From Ensifer sp. IC3342 (lineage in GTDB: Bacteria > Pseudomonadota > Alphaproteobacteria > Rhizobiales > Rhizobiaceae), in the NCBI RefSeq assembly GCF_020193655.1, contig NZ_JADYVE010000029.1, forward strand, positions 1-36,018: a stretch of DNA of 36,018 nucleotides, in the 5' to 3' direction. The translations under genes and the position numbers were made by a program. The stretch's first letter is position 1. Each line of letters begins with the position of its first letter. Below the pieces are notes generated by a model that ran no database searches, was not told where the DNA came from, and worked only from the letters and a program-made list of their open reading frames with translations. Of this stretch, positions 8,029 through 15,208 are shown one piece after another.

Positions 8029-8931
8029 ATGGGTCGACGATTCGATCATCTCGGCGATGTAGAGGCGTTCGTCGCCGTTGCGGAAAAGGGCTCTATGACC
8101 GAAGCCGCCGTTGCACTCTCGACTACGCCCTCGGTCCTTAGCAGGGCGGTAACCCGCCTGGAGACACGTCTCGGCGCCCAGCTGATGCGTCGGACCACCC
8201 GGCGCCTGAGTTTGACGGATCAAGGCCGCGCTTACCTCGAGCAGGCACGCACCGCCTTTTCGCTGATCGGCGATGCCGAACGAGCCATTCAGGGACAAGA
8301 TGGAGAATTTCTGACTGGTCATGTGCGTATCAGCGTGCCGACGACCTACGGCCATTACCGGCTGCCCGTGCTGTTGGACGGTTTCCTGCGCGCCTATCCG
8401 GAAGTCCAAATCGAATTGAGCATTACCAATCGGAACGTCGATCTGGTGGCGGAGGCCTACGATCTGGCGATTCGCTTGGGTCCCTTGCCGGATAGCGGAC
8501 TGGTGGCACGCAAACTGGAGGACGCTTCACTGCGTCTGGTTGCCGCCCCGCAATATCTCGAACGGGCTGGCATACCTCGGACCGTAGAGGATTTGGCCGG
8601 ACATCAATGCCTTCCTTTCGTGATGCCGAGCACAGGGCGCTGCGCACCATGGCTATTTCGCGTCGACGGCCGGGACGTCGACTGGACGCCATCGGGCCGC
8701 ATCCGGGTATTCGACGACGTTCTGGGTGTCATGTCACTGGCAGAGAAGGGTCTCGGCATTTGCCAGACCTATGATTTCGTCGTCAGCGAACACATCGAGC
8801 AGGGACGTTTCGTCGAACTGCTTGATCACGCGCGGGGCCGTTCCCGGCCGTTCTCAATCATCTTCGCGCCGCACCGCCGCCTCTCCGCCGCAACGCGTGC
8901 GCTCATCGATTTCCTTGCGAAAGATGGCTGA
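8029..8931 (+). CDS. LysR-family transcriptional regulator
   Basis: A 300-residue regulator with AAGGAG seven bases before its ATG. Residues 5-65 form the winged helix-turn-helix (FVAVAEKGSMTEAAVAL, then TPSVLSRAVTRLETRLG and RRTTRRLSLTDQG), the LysR signature. The remainder is a periplasmic-binding-protein-like effector domain (GHVRISVPTTYGHYRLP, DLAIRLGPLPDSGLVARKL), typical of the CrgA/AaeR-like subgroup. The gene faces away from the broken SDR gene. The DJ-1/PfpI, ABM and oxidoreductase genes lie beyond that on the minus strand, so I infer that it controls this set, probably in response to an electrophile or quinone. The repeated leader block at 7165 supports this. The effector is unknown. 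Confidence 0.9.
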   Translation: MGRRFDHLGDVEAFVAVAEKGSMTEAAVALSTTPSVLSRAVTRLETRLGAQLMRRTTRRLSLTDQGRAYLEQARTAFSLIGDAERAIQGQDGEFLTGHVRISVPTTYGHYRLPVLLDGFLRAYPEVQIELSITNRNVDLVAEAYDLAIRLGPLPDSGLVARKLEDASLRLVAAPQYLERAGIPRTVEDLAGHQCLPFVMPSTGRCAPWLFRVDGRDVDWTPSGRIRVFDDVLGVMSLAEKGLGICQTYDFVVSEHIEQGRFVELLDHARGRSRPFSIIFAPHRRLSAATRALIDFLAKDG

Positions 8932-9095
8932 GTCACTGCCACGGCAACGATGCGACGTTCTCGATTTGCTTGGCGCCCATCTGCAGGGCAACAACACGGT
9001 TGCCTGGATTGGGAGCACGCTCGAGCCTGGCGAGGGGCCGCAGCAAGGTGGCCGAAGTTTTCGACCTCTATGATCCGCGGATCATAGGGCAAGCA

Positions 9096-9350
9096 CCGGT
9101 TCGCGTTGAACGACGCGCCGTTCATGGCGATCGCCGGGCTCTGCGGAAGGCAGGGAAACCAGCTTCGTTTACAATGCTTACCACGGAACCCGGACCTGAT
9201 GTTGCGCCTATCCACAATCGCCAGATCGTGGTTCTGCGCCCGCCGGATCGGAAGGCCTGCCTCGACCTGTCGAAGCCGGAAAAGGACCTTCTCCGGCCGC
9301 TTCTCGAGGGGAGCCTCCACGCCGAGGAGGTCAGGTCAGGCAGCGATTGA
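9096..9350 (+). pseudogene. SOS-response-associated peptidase (SRAP/YedK-like), C-terminal remnant
   Basis: Two plus-strand frames resemble the end of SRAP proteins. The first gives RFALNDAPFMAIAGL, corresponding to the 'WFAL...RPLFAFAGIW' strand. A shift near 9150 leads to ASFTMLTTEPGPDVAPIHNR, which contains the T-T-x-A/P and the H-N-R-(M/Q) active-site-loop pattern, followed by LDLSKPEKDLLRPL. The N-terminal catalytic Cys (Cys2) and the DNA-binding half are missing. Intact relatives crosslink to abasic sites in single-stranded DNA. This copy is dead. Plasmids of rhizobia often carry extra SRAP genes, so it probably marks another older insertion. Confidence 0.6.
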
Positions 9351-9722
9351 TGATCGACCGATAGACATTCCCGTCCGAAGAGGCGGCTTTTCTCATATTT
9401 CGATAGGCTGCATCCGGTGCCCGCGGGCGAGCTGGTGGCCTTCGTCACAGCCTGTGCTGCCCTAGCGCCGATGGCACCGCCGGGGCGTACAGGCGAACGC
9501 AGTCACGATATGCACTGGTTGAAGGCACCCGGTGCCGATGCTGCTGCTGGTCATCCCTTAAATCGTCACCACAGCCCAGAGCGAGCGATGCTTATATGTC
9601 TGCTGGAGCCGGCGTGTTGCGACCTGCCCGGATGGCCAGTTCGCGCCAAACCTAGCCGTGAGGCCAGTTGGACGGCGTGGTAAAAGAGACGAGATTCCTC
9701 AGATGGATTGAGGAGAAAGACC
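9351..9722. other. Stretch without a supported gene
   Basis: Frames are open but none has recognisable family content. The last 20 bases contain the GAGGAG ribosome-binding site for the HtrA-like gene. A promoter for that gene probably lies here, but I cannot point to a convincing one. Confidence 0.5.
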
Positions 9723-10595
9723 ATGCCGAAAGCCAGCCTTGCCGACGTCTCTCGCGAGATCGCCGGCCTTGTCGCCGCCACCGCTAGGGGGATCGCCGCC
9801 GTCCATGCCAGTTGCCATAATTCTTCGAGCGCCGTCCATTGGCGTGACGGATTGTTCGTTGCCGCGAGCGAGGCGATCGAGACCGACGAAGGCATCACTT
9901 TGACTTTGCCGTCCGGCAACTCCGCGGCGGCCGAATTCGTCGGGCGCGACCCAACGACGGGGATCGCGGTGCTGAAATCGGATGTGCCTGATGGCGCGCC
10001 GGCTCTGAAACCTGCCGGGCGGGCGGAGGCAGGGAATTTTGTTGTCGCTGTCGGCCGGGGGGAAGCTTCTACGCTGGCCGGCTTCGGGATTGTCAGCGAG
10101 GCCGGACCCGCTTGGCGCAGCATGCGTGGCGGCCTGATCGACCGGCGCCTGCGCCTTTCCGCGAGCATCGACCCGCGCACCGAGGGCGGTGCGGCGATCG
10201 ATGCCGAGGGTGGCTTCATCGGACTCGTCCTGTTCGGCCCCCGCCGGCGCGCTCTGGTCATTCCGGCCGAAACGGTCGACCGGGTTGCGGCAACGCTCGC
10301 CGAAAAGGGCCATATGCCGCGCGGATATCTCGGAGCAGGGTTGCACCCGGTGCGTCAGGAGAACGCGCGGGGCGCAATGGTGATGAGCCTCGAGGCGGGC
10401 GGTCCGGCGGAGAAGGCCGGGCTGGTGCTCGGCGATGTCATCACATCCTGGGATGGCGAGACGGTGGAAGGCGTGCGGGACCTGATCCGCCAGATTGGTC
10501 CCGATAGTGTCGGCAAAACGGTGGCACTCGGAATATTGCGCGGTGGTGAGGCGCGAAACCTCGACATCGTCGTCGGCGCACGCCCGCGCTCCTGA
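9723..10595 (+). CDS. HtrA/DegP-like protein with degenerate trypsin domain and C-terminal PDZ domain (predicted pseudoprotease)
   Basis: The ATG at 9723 follows GAGGAG by eight bases; an upstream TTG lacks such a site. The 290 residues have an S1C (HtrA) layout. The double-barrel part spans ~1-190 and a PDZ domain ~200-287 (GYLGAGLHPV, GGPAEKAGLVLGDVITSWDG). All three catalytic positions appear replaced. The His of 'TNAHV' is Ser49 in AASEAI. The Asp of 'RTDLAVLK' is Gly80 in TTGIAVLK. The Ser of 'GNSGGP' is Glu154 in RTEGGAA. No signal peptide is evident, so it may be cytosolic. It probably binds rather than cuts peptides. It ends 16 bases before a LuxR-type regulator, implying an operon and a shared signalling role. 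Domain assignment is strong; the function is inferred. Confidence 0.8.
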   Translation: MPKASLADVSREIAGLVAATARGIAAVHASCHNSSSAVHWRDGLFVAASEAIETDEGITLTLPSGNSAAAEFVGRDPTTGIAVLKSDVPDGAPALKPAGRAEAGNFVVAVGRGEASTLAGFGIVSEAGPAWRSMRGGLIDRRLRLSASIDPRTEGGAAIDAEGGFIGLVLFGPRRRALVIPAETVDRVAATLAEKGHMPRGYLGAGLHPVRQENARGAMVMSLEAGGPAEKAGLVLGDVITSWDGETVEGVRDLIRQIGPDSVGKTVALGILRGGEARNLDIVVGARPRS

Positions 10596-10611
10596 GCGAC
10601 AGTGAGGATCG

Positions 10612-11184
10612 ATGGCTGAGCGCCCGCTGACAGTGATGATAGCCCTGTCCGATCCGGAGCAAACGGAGGAATTGGAACATGCTCTGACGGAGCGCGGTGA
10701 TGTGGCCGTAGCGACGTCTTTCGATCTCGAGCAGCCGGAGAATTTCGATGTGGTCGTGACCGATGGCGAACCTCTCGATGCAGCGACGCCGCATATCGTG
10801 CTTGGTGCAGCGGCCTCGGGTGGCAACATCCATGCTGTGCTGCCGCCTTCCGCGGATGCCGCGCTCATCGCTGCCGTAACGACGGTCGTCGCGGCAGGAT
10901 ATCGCCTGTCCGCCGTTGATGCTGGAGATGCAAACGAGTCCGCTGATACGGTAGAGACAGTGCTGCCAAGAGACGTGCCTCACAACCTGTCACTCAGCCC
11001 GCGCGAATTGGAAACGCTTGCGCTGCTTGCTGACGGGGCCTCGAATAAGGTGATCGCCCGCCAGCTCAAAATCTCGGTGCATACCGCGAAATTCCACGTC
11101 GCTGCCGTGCTCGCCAAGCTTCATGCGCAGAACCGCGCCGACGCTGTCGCGATAGCGCTGAGGCAAGGGCTGCTTTACGTCTAA
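10612..11184 (+). CDS. LuxR/NarL-type response regulator (GerE helix-turn-helix)
   Basis: A 190-residue protein whose ATG is preceded by GAGGATCG. Residues ~1-110 look like a receiver-like domain that has drifted from consensus. MIALSDPEQTEELEHAL replaces the usual acidic pocket, and VVVTDGEPL offers one Asp at the phosphorylation position. Residues ~125-188 are a clear GerE-type helix-turn-helix: LSPRELETLALLADGASNKV, then SVHTAKFHVAAVLAKLH and NRADAVAIALRQGLL. It is coupled to the HtrA-like pseudoprotease upstream. There is no acyl-homoserine-lactone-binding domain, so it is not the partner of the LuxI protein in this window. No histidine kinase is near. Control may be phosphorylation-independent, possibly through binding of the upstream protein (inference). 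Confidence 0.85.
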   Translation: MAERPLTVMIALSDPEQTEELEHALTERGDVAVATSFDLEQPENFDVVVTDGEPLDAATPHIVLGAAASGGNIHAVLPPSADAALIAAVTTVVAAGYRLSAVDAGDANESADTVETVLPRDVPHNLSLSPRELETLALLADGASNKVIARQLKISVHTAKFHVAAVLAKLHAQNRADAVAIALRQGLLYV

Positions 11185-11253
11185 CGCTCAGCCAATAAGT
11201 GTGAAAACCGCGACGGCAGCACCAGGTGCCTTCGGGTCATGGGGCCGCGTCGC

Positions 11254-11439
11254 TCAACTGCCCGGCAGCACGCTCAACGCGCCCACCATCAACAGCTGGT
11301 GAGTCCCACACCGAAACTCAAACACACCCGCCTTATCAGCAGTGAAGGTTACGGTGGTGAGCTGGCCGCGCTTGACGGTGAAGCTTAGATCGTAGCCGAC
11401 GATCGCGCTCGGATGCTCCGCGTCCGCTTGTAGGCGCAC
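11254..11439 (-). pseudogene. Cupredoxin-domain protein, C-terminal fragment
   Basis: Sixty codons read VRLQADAEHPSAIVGYDLSF, then TVKRGQLTTVTFTADKAGVF and EFRCGTHQLLMVGALSVLPG. This is the last half of a cupredoxin beta-sandwich of the CuA/nitrous-oxide-reductase type, with candidate copper ligands Cys, His and Met in CGTHQLLM. Family members usually have a longer C-x-x-x-C-x-x-x-H-x-x-M loop, so ligands appear lost. The N-terminal half, including the first copper-binding His and the signal peptide, is not in frame; the upstream sequence (11440-11600) is shifted and does not resemble the family well. It converges on the HtrA-like/LuxR pair. Such cupredoxins do occur beside S1C proteases in rhizobia, so this may be a decayed member of that set. 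Confidence 0.55.
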
Positions 11440-11565
11440 TGTCCCGTTGAGGGGACGGTCGGGAACTTCCGCTCCCCAACCCGAACCTGTCCTGACCTAG
11501 TAAAGCTGAGCGCATGCGCGTGTCGCCTCAAATGCGCCGGCACCAGACCCCGCGCCGAGCAGAGC

Positions 11566-11859
11566 TCAGCCTTGCTCCAAAAGTCTCTGCGCCAACTCTT
11601 CCCATTCCTCATCAAGCGTTAAGATTGACGGTGCGACGCCGCAGCGGCGATACCAATACTCTGCGTTCGATTGATCGCCTTCCTTGCGATGGAGGTAGGC
11701 ATGCACACGCATGTTCGCCGTATCGTCGTGCTCCTGCACGCGCTCGTGCGCCTTTTTCCAATTGCCCTTCGCATCCCACCACAGCGCCTGCAGGGCGGAG
11801 CTTGACCCGACGGGCGGCTGTGGTTTCGCAATCGAATCTCTGAAAGTGTGCAAATCCAT
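11566..11859 (-). CDS. Small conserved hypothetical protein
   Basis: A 97-residue protein is read from the ATG at 11859 (MDLHTFRDSIAKPQPP). An earlier in-frame ATG at 11979 would add 40 residues with no resemblance to anything. The body, LQALWWDAKGNWKKAHERVQ, followed by VHAYLHRKEGDQSNAEYWYR and LDEEWEELAQRLL, is highly polar with many aromatic residues. It matches my memory of a widespread small rhizobial family of unknown function with a WWDAKGDWxxAH and HRKEGDxxNAxYWY signature. It has a TPR-like helical look and is likely cytosolic. The ribosome-binding site is weak (GGTGCCGAG). It appears complete. No partner genes suggest a role. Confidence 0.65.
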   Translation of the reverse strand: MDLHTFRDSIAKPQPPVGSSSALQALWWDAKGNWKKAHERVQEHDDTANMRVHAYLHRKEGDQSNAEYWYRRCGVAPSILTLDEEWEELAQRLLEQG

Positions 11860-12163
11860 TCTCGGCACCGTGGTGAAATCGAGGACGGCGATGATAACCG
11901 CGCCAGCGTCCGAACGGTAGCGTGCATCGGGCGATTTCCGGACTGACGGCAACAGGTGGAAGAGCTGCAGTTCGGCCACTTCGTTGAGACACTAGCCGTA
12001 TGTATACAGCGCCGAGCGTCCAGCTCGTTGCCTCGACTCAATCAAGGAATCGAAGCGCCGTGACCGGATGCCGCTCGATTACCACGATGGCTCCTGGTGG
12101 GGAGTATTCGAATGATTGCATCTATTCCAGCCGATCAGCATTCCTTCAGAAGCGACAGCGTAC

Positions 12164-12511
12164 TCAAATGGGCGTCCACCGTGCCCAGACCTCTTTGCTC
12201 AGCGTAAGATTGTTCCTTTCCCGCGGCCAGATATCGCGGAACGACGCAACCGTCTCCTTCGCCGTATCCAGCACCAGCTTTTCCGGAAGTTTTGCTTTTG
12301 CAGCCAGGTACGAAAGCTCCTCGAGCGTCAGTTCGGCCATCACGTTGGTGCGGGCATATTTCAGGGCCGCCGTCGTGCACGGCAGATAGGGGATCGTAGA
12401 AAGCAGATCGTAAGCCGGAGCAATCGTGGACGTTTTCCGGTCATAATATGATCAGTTTTTCAGGTGCAGGTCGTTGTTGCCGATTGAGATTCGAACCATA
12501 TGCTTCAGCAT
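12164..12511 (-). pseudogene. HipA-family toxin kinase, C-terminal remnant with internal stop
   Basis: Read on the minus strand from an ATG at 12511, one frame gives MVRISIGNNDLHLKN, the HipA catalytic-loop motif (G-N-x-D-x-H-L-K-N with the catalytic Asp). It then has a TGA and continues in the same frame as STIAPAYDLLSTIPYLP, then LKYARTNVMAELTLEELSYL and ends WPRERNNLTLSKEVWARW. 'APAYDLLSTIPY' is the HipA metal-binding/activation segment. The first ~300 residues and the HipB antitoxin are absent. HipA proteins are Ser/Thr kinases that phosphorylate glutamyl-tRNA synthetase and cause persistence; this copy cannot. It is the scar of a toxin-antitoxin module beside the conjugation genes. Confidence 0.75.
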
Positions 12512-12692
12512 ATTATGGGTCACGTTGTGTATGGTGAAACATATGAAGGGCCCTGTGGAATGATAATCGGAGAGGCGGGCTGGGAAAATAATATTTTAGA
12601 TACCACTTAAATGGTTTCCAGCAACGCTTGCCGCGCGCCTCGCGGAGGTGTGGCCGTGGCTCGGCTGAGCCGATGCGGTCGACGGGTCGATA

Positions 12693-14606
12693 TCAAGGGC
12701 GCACAAATCGATTTGCCCTTGCTGCCTCATCCATGTCCTTCCGCCTGAAGTAGATCGCTCGGCCGCAACGGACAGGGCTATGACCCTGCACGATGATGAT
12801 CTGCTCGTCCTTGCGCATCGATTGCATGATTTCGTGCGGCATGATCAGCGGCCGACGGTGGAAGTTCACGCTCTCCGATTTGCGCGAAGCGTTATTCTCC
12901 ATGTTCCAACCGATGTTTCTGGAAGTGCCTTTGACTTCGACCGTCATTTCTCCACATTGCGCCGACACGTTGCGGGCTGTGTCGAGCGCCTTGATCGCAG
13001 CGTAGCTCGCGAAAGCGCAGCCATCGAGCCACGACGTTGCGCCATCCTTCCCGAAATGCCGCTCCAGCTGCCCGACCGACTGATACATCATCATCATGGA
13101 GATGCCGTACTTGCGTCCCCTGTCGCGGGCCTCTTCGAGCATGCGCATGTAACCAAGCAGGTCCACTTCATCGAGCATGAACAGCGCGCGACGCTTGAAC
13201 GCCCCGTCCGCCTGGACCATGGCGCTGATCAGCGAGCCGATGATGACACGAGCGATCCCCGGATAGGAGCGCAGGATCGACGCCGGGATATTCAGGAACA
13301 CGTCCTTTTTGCCGGTGACGATATCACGAGATTTGAAGGCATTGCCGCAGACGAGCGCAGCATAGCTGTCGAGCGAGAGCCACTGCGTGTCCTTTGACGC
13401 GGTCGAATAGACACCGCTGAACGTCTGGTCTGTCATGTTGGTGAAGACGCCGAGCGTCTCGCGGATGAAAGCGGACTGCGAATTTTCCTGAATGTCGCGC
13501 AGCATGGCGAGCACGGAAGGCTCCGGCTCGGAAACGATCTGCCGAAGACTGCGCAGGTCGCGCCGGCCGACATACTCCGATGACAACATGACATGGGCGA
13601 GCAGACCGGTCAGAAGATTGTGTGCCTGATTCTGGAAATAGGAGCCGGTGGAGGATTCGAAACGGACGTTTTCAGACAGCAGCATATGCGCGATGCCGAC
13701 GATCTCCTCTTCTTGTCGCGTCGACGTTTCGATCCCGTCGAGCACGTTGAAGCCCATAATCGGTTTCGTCGGATCGAGTACCATCACCTCGCGCCCGAGG
13801 ACACGGGTTCGGTGCTCGACGACCATCGGCGCGACCTCGGTCGAGGGATCAAGGCAGATCAGTGGGCCGGTGTATCTGAGCGCCGTCGGCACGACATTGC
13901 TGGTCGTTTTGTATCCGCCCGACCCGGCGAAAAACAGCATGTGTGTGGAATCGAAGTTCTGCTTATAGGTGAGTAAAGGGGCTTTGCCGCCCTGTCCCCA
14001 TGTGCTGCGGTCATTCGGATCGAAGGGCAGCTCACGGACGAGTTCCTTGTCAACGCGGTAACGCTCGCCGATGACGATCTCGCCATCGTCCGGAAACAGC
14101 CTTGCCGCCACAGACATTGATAGCCAGTCGGCGTCGCCGAAGGTTCCGTGCTTCGCGCGCTTCACCGGTTCGGGGACGACGGTCGAGATGCGCGCGGCCG
14201 CCGCCACCGCCATGAAGCCGGCTACCGCGCAGATGACGGCCACCTTGTCGAGATAGGAGAGCGCGCGGTCCCATGAGACCGCACCGCTCTCCACGGATGG
14301 GGCTAGCCGGCCGAATTCGCGCAGCGCGTAGAATCCGGCCACGGCCAAGAAGCACGCAAGGCTCGCCATCGCCACTGGCCTTCGCCGGTGTAATGGTAGC
14401 GCCCATACGGTCAATAGCCCGGCCAGCGGCCCGAACAGCAACGCTGGTACGGGCGACGCCCGCAGGAACCAGTATTCCGTTTTCCCGGACAGGCCGGCGG
14501 CGAGTATCGGCCAGCACCAGCCGACGACATAAACGGCAAAAGCGGTAACGACGAACGGCACGAACATGAGCAGCAGATTCGGACGTGGCTTGCCCCTCAA
14601 TGCCAT
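12693..14606 (-). CDS. traG: Conjugal transfer coupling protein TraG (VirD4-type)
   Basis: A 637-residue type IV coupling protein. Hydrophobic segments near residues 10-40, 50-75, 80-95 and 120-140 anchor it in the inner membrane. The cytosolic ATPase follows, with Walker A GSGGYKTTS at about 227-235 and Walker B LFMLDEVD at about 475-482, plus the AxQS-like MYQSVGQLERHFG. Length is normal for Ti/Sym-plasmid TraG. It hands the relaxase-DNA complex to the mating-pair channel. Its start overlaps the end of traD by ten bases, so traC-traD-traG are translationally coupled, the exact order in Ti and symbiotic plasmids. No trb/virB mating-pair genes are in the window, so transfer needs a channel from elsewhere. 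Confidence 0.95.
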   Translation of the reverse strand: MALRGKPRPNLLLMFVPFVVTAFAVYVVGWCWPILAAGLSGKTEYWFLRASPVPALLFGPLAGLLTVWALPLHRRRPVAMASLACFLAVAGFYALREFGRLAPSVESGAVSWDRALSYLDKVAVICAVAGFMAVAAAARISTVVPEPVKRAKHGTFGDADWLSMSVAARLFPDDGEIVIGERYRVDKELVRELPFDPNDRSTWGQGGKAPLLTYKQNFDSTHMLFFAGSGGYKTTSNVVPTALRYTGPLICLDPSTEVAPMVVEHRTRVLGREVMVLDPTKPIMGFNVLDGIETSTRQEEEIVGIAHMLLSENVRFESSTGSYFQNQAHNLLTGLLAHVMLSSEYVGRRDLRSLRQIVSEPEPSVLAMLRDIQENSQSAFIRETLGVFTNMTDQTFSGVYSTASKDTQWLSLDSYAALVCGNAFKSRDIVTGKKDVFLNIPASILRSYPGIARVIIGSLISAMVQADGAFKRRALFMLDEVDLLGYMRMLEEARDRGRKYGISMMMMYQSVGQLERHFGKDGATSWLDGCAFASYAAIKALDTARNVSAQCGEMTVEVKGTSRNIGWNMENNASRKSESVNFHRRPLIMPHEIMQSMRKDEQIIIVQGHSPVRCGRAIYFRRKDMDEAARANRFVRP

Positions 14607-14836
14607 TCCGTCGACTCCCGGATTCGCGCCTGATCTGCATCCAGACCAGTTGCTTTGAACGCTTCCTCACCGGCATCGCGCAGGCGTCGATGCTCGGCAG
14701 AGCCCGGAGCGATCCGGGCCAGTTCTATGAGACCGCCGAGCAAGAACGCGCGATCGGCTTTCGCGAGCCCCGCTCTGACGACGATGCCGCCGAGCAGGAA
14801 TTTCTGCCGCGCCTCGCGCTTTCGATCAGCTGTCAT
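14597..14836 (-). CDS. traD: Conjugal transfer protein TraD
   Basis: A 79-residue protein beginning MTADRKREARQKFLLGGIVV at the ATG at 14836, with GGAGGGG four bases upstream. The body, RAGLAKADRAFLLGGLIELA, matches the short TraD family of Ti-type plasmids ('LGGLVxKAGL...LLGxL'), unrelated to F-plasmid TraD. Such proteins are ~70-80 residues and are thought to assist the relaxosome or the coupling protein. It overlaps traC upstream (11 bases) and traG downstream (10 bases), strong support for a single operon. An earlier start in the same frame would run through traC and is not credible. Confidence 0.88.
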   Translation of the reverse strand: MTADRKREARQKFLLGGIVVRAGLAKADRAFLLGGLIELARIAPGSAEHRRLRDAGEEAFKATGLDADQARIRESTEWH

Positions 14837-15107
14837 GTGACCCCTCCGCCGTCGTTCCAGTCCCACTATCTGCAGGTCGACGCGTTTGAGGAGATGCGGC
14901 GGTCCCTTTCTCGCCTTTGCGAAATCGCGCGGCGATCTCGTCGAAGATCCGCTCGACCTCTGTATCGGCGATGTCCATTTCTGCCAAACCGGACTTGGTG
15001 GCGGCGCGCGCAAAGCGCTCTGCGGACTTAACTATCAAAAGTCTTCTGCGTTCGCGAAGCTTCTCGATCTGGGCATCAAGATCTGAAAGCGACGTTCTTT
15101 TGGACAT
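14826..15107 (-). CDS. traC: Conjugal transfer relaxosome protein TraC
   Basis: A 93-residue protein starting MSKRTSLSDLDAQIEKLRER. It has an N-terminal coiled-coil-like basic helix, then SAERFARAATKSGLAEMDIA, matching the TraC family of Ti/Sym plasmids (coiled coil followed by 'R.ArLAlKAGLxdieI'). TraC is a relaxosome accessory protein that binds oriT DNA with TraA. It is the first gene of the minus-strand traCDG operon and faces traA across 101 bases. Its end overlaps traD. The C-terminal tail (PQTRRPADSGTGTTAEG) is low-complexity and likely disordered. The frame is intact and the length normal. Confidence 0.88.
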   Translation of the reverse strand: MSKRTSLSDLDAQIEKLRERRRLLIVKSAERFARAATKSGLAEMDIADTEVERIFDEIAARFRKGEKGTAASPQTRRPADSGTGTTAEGSHDS

Positions 15108-15208
15108 TCCCGCGTTCCTTTTCTGGTGTTGGCATCTGATTCACGGATTATAGTGACTAGAATAAGATAGTAAAATAGGCTAGTTTGCGTCAATTTCCGG
15201 AGGCGACA
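15108..15208. promoter_or_regulatory. Divergent traC/traA intergenic gap, expected oriT position
   Basis: In Ti and symbiotic plasmids oriT lies between traC and traA, and this 101 bp gap is the equivalent site. Its core (about 15145-15185) is AT-rich in a GC-rich neighbourhood, with recurring TAG/CTAG steps (GACTAGAATAAGATAGTAAA). I do not see a sequence that I recognise as the Q-type nic site, so the assignment rests on position. Divergent promoters for traCDG and traA must also fit here. GGAGG at about 15199-15203 serves traA. Confidence 0.4.

Noticed and set aside
10612..11184. LuxR-type regulator considered as the receptor for the luxI product
   Set aside because: Its N-terminal domain is receiver-like and lacks the AHL-binding pattern, and it is 9 kb away in a different operon.
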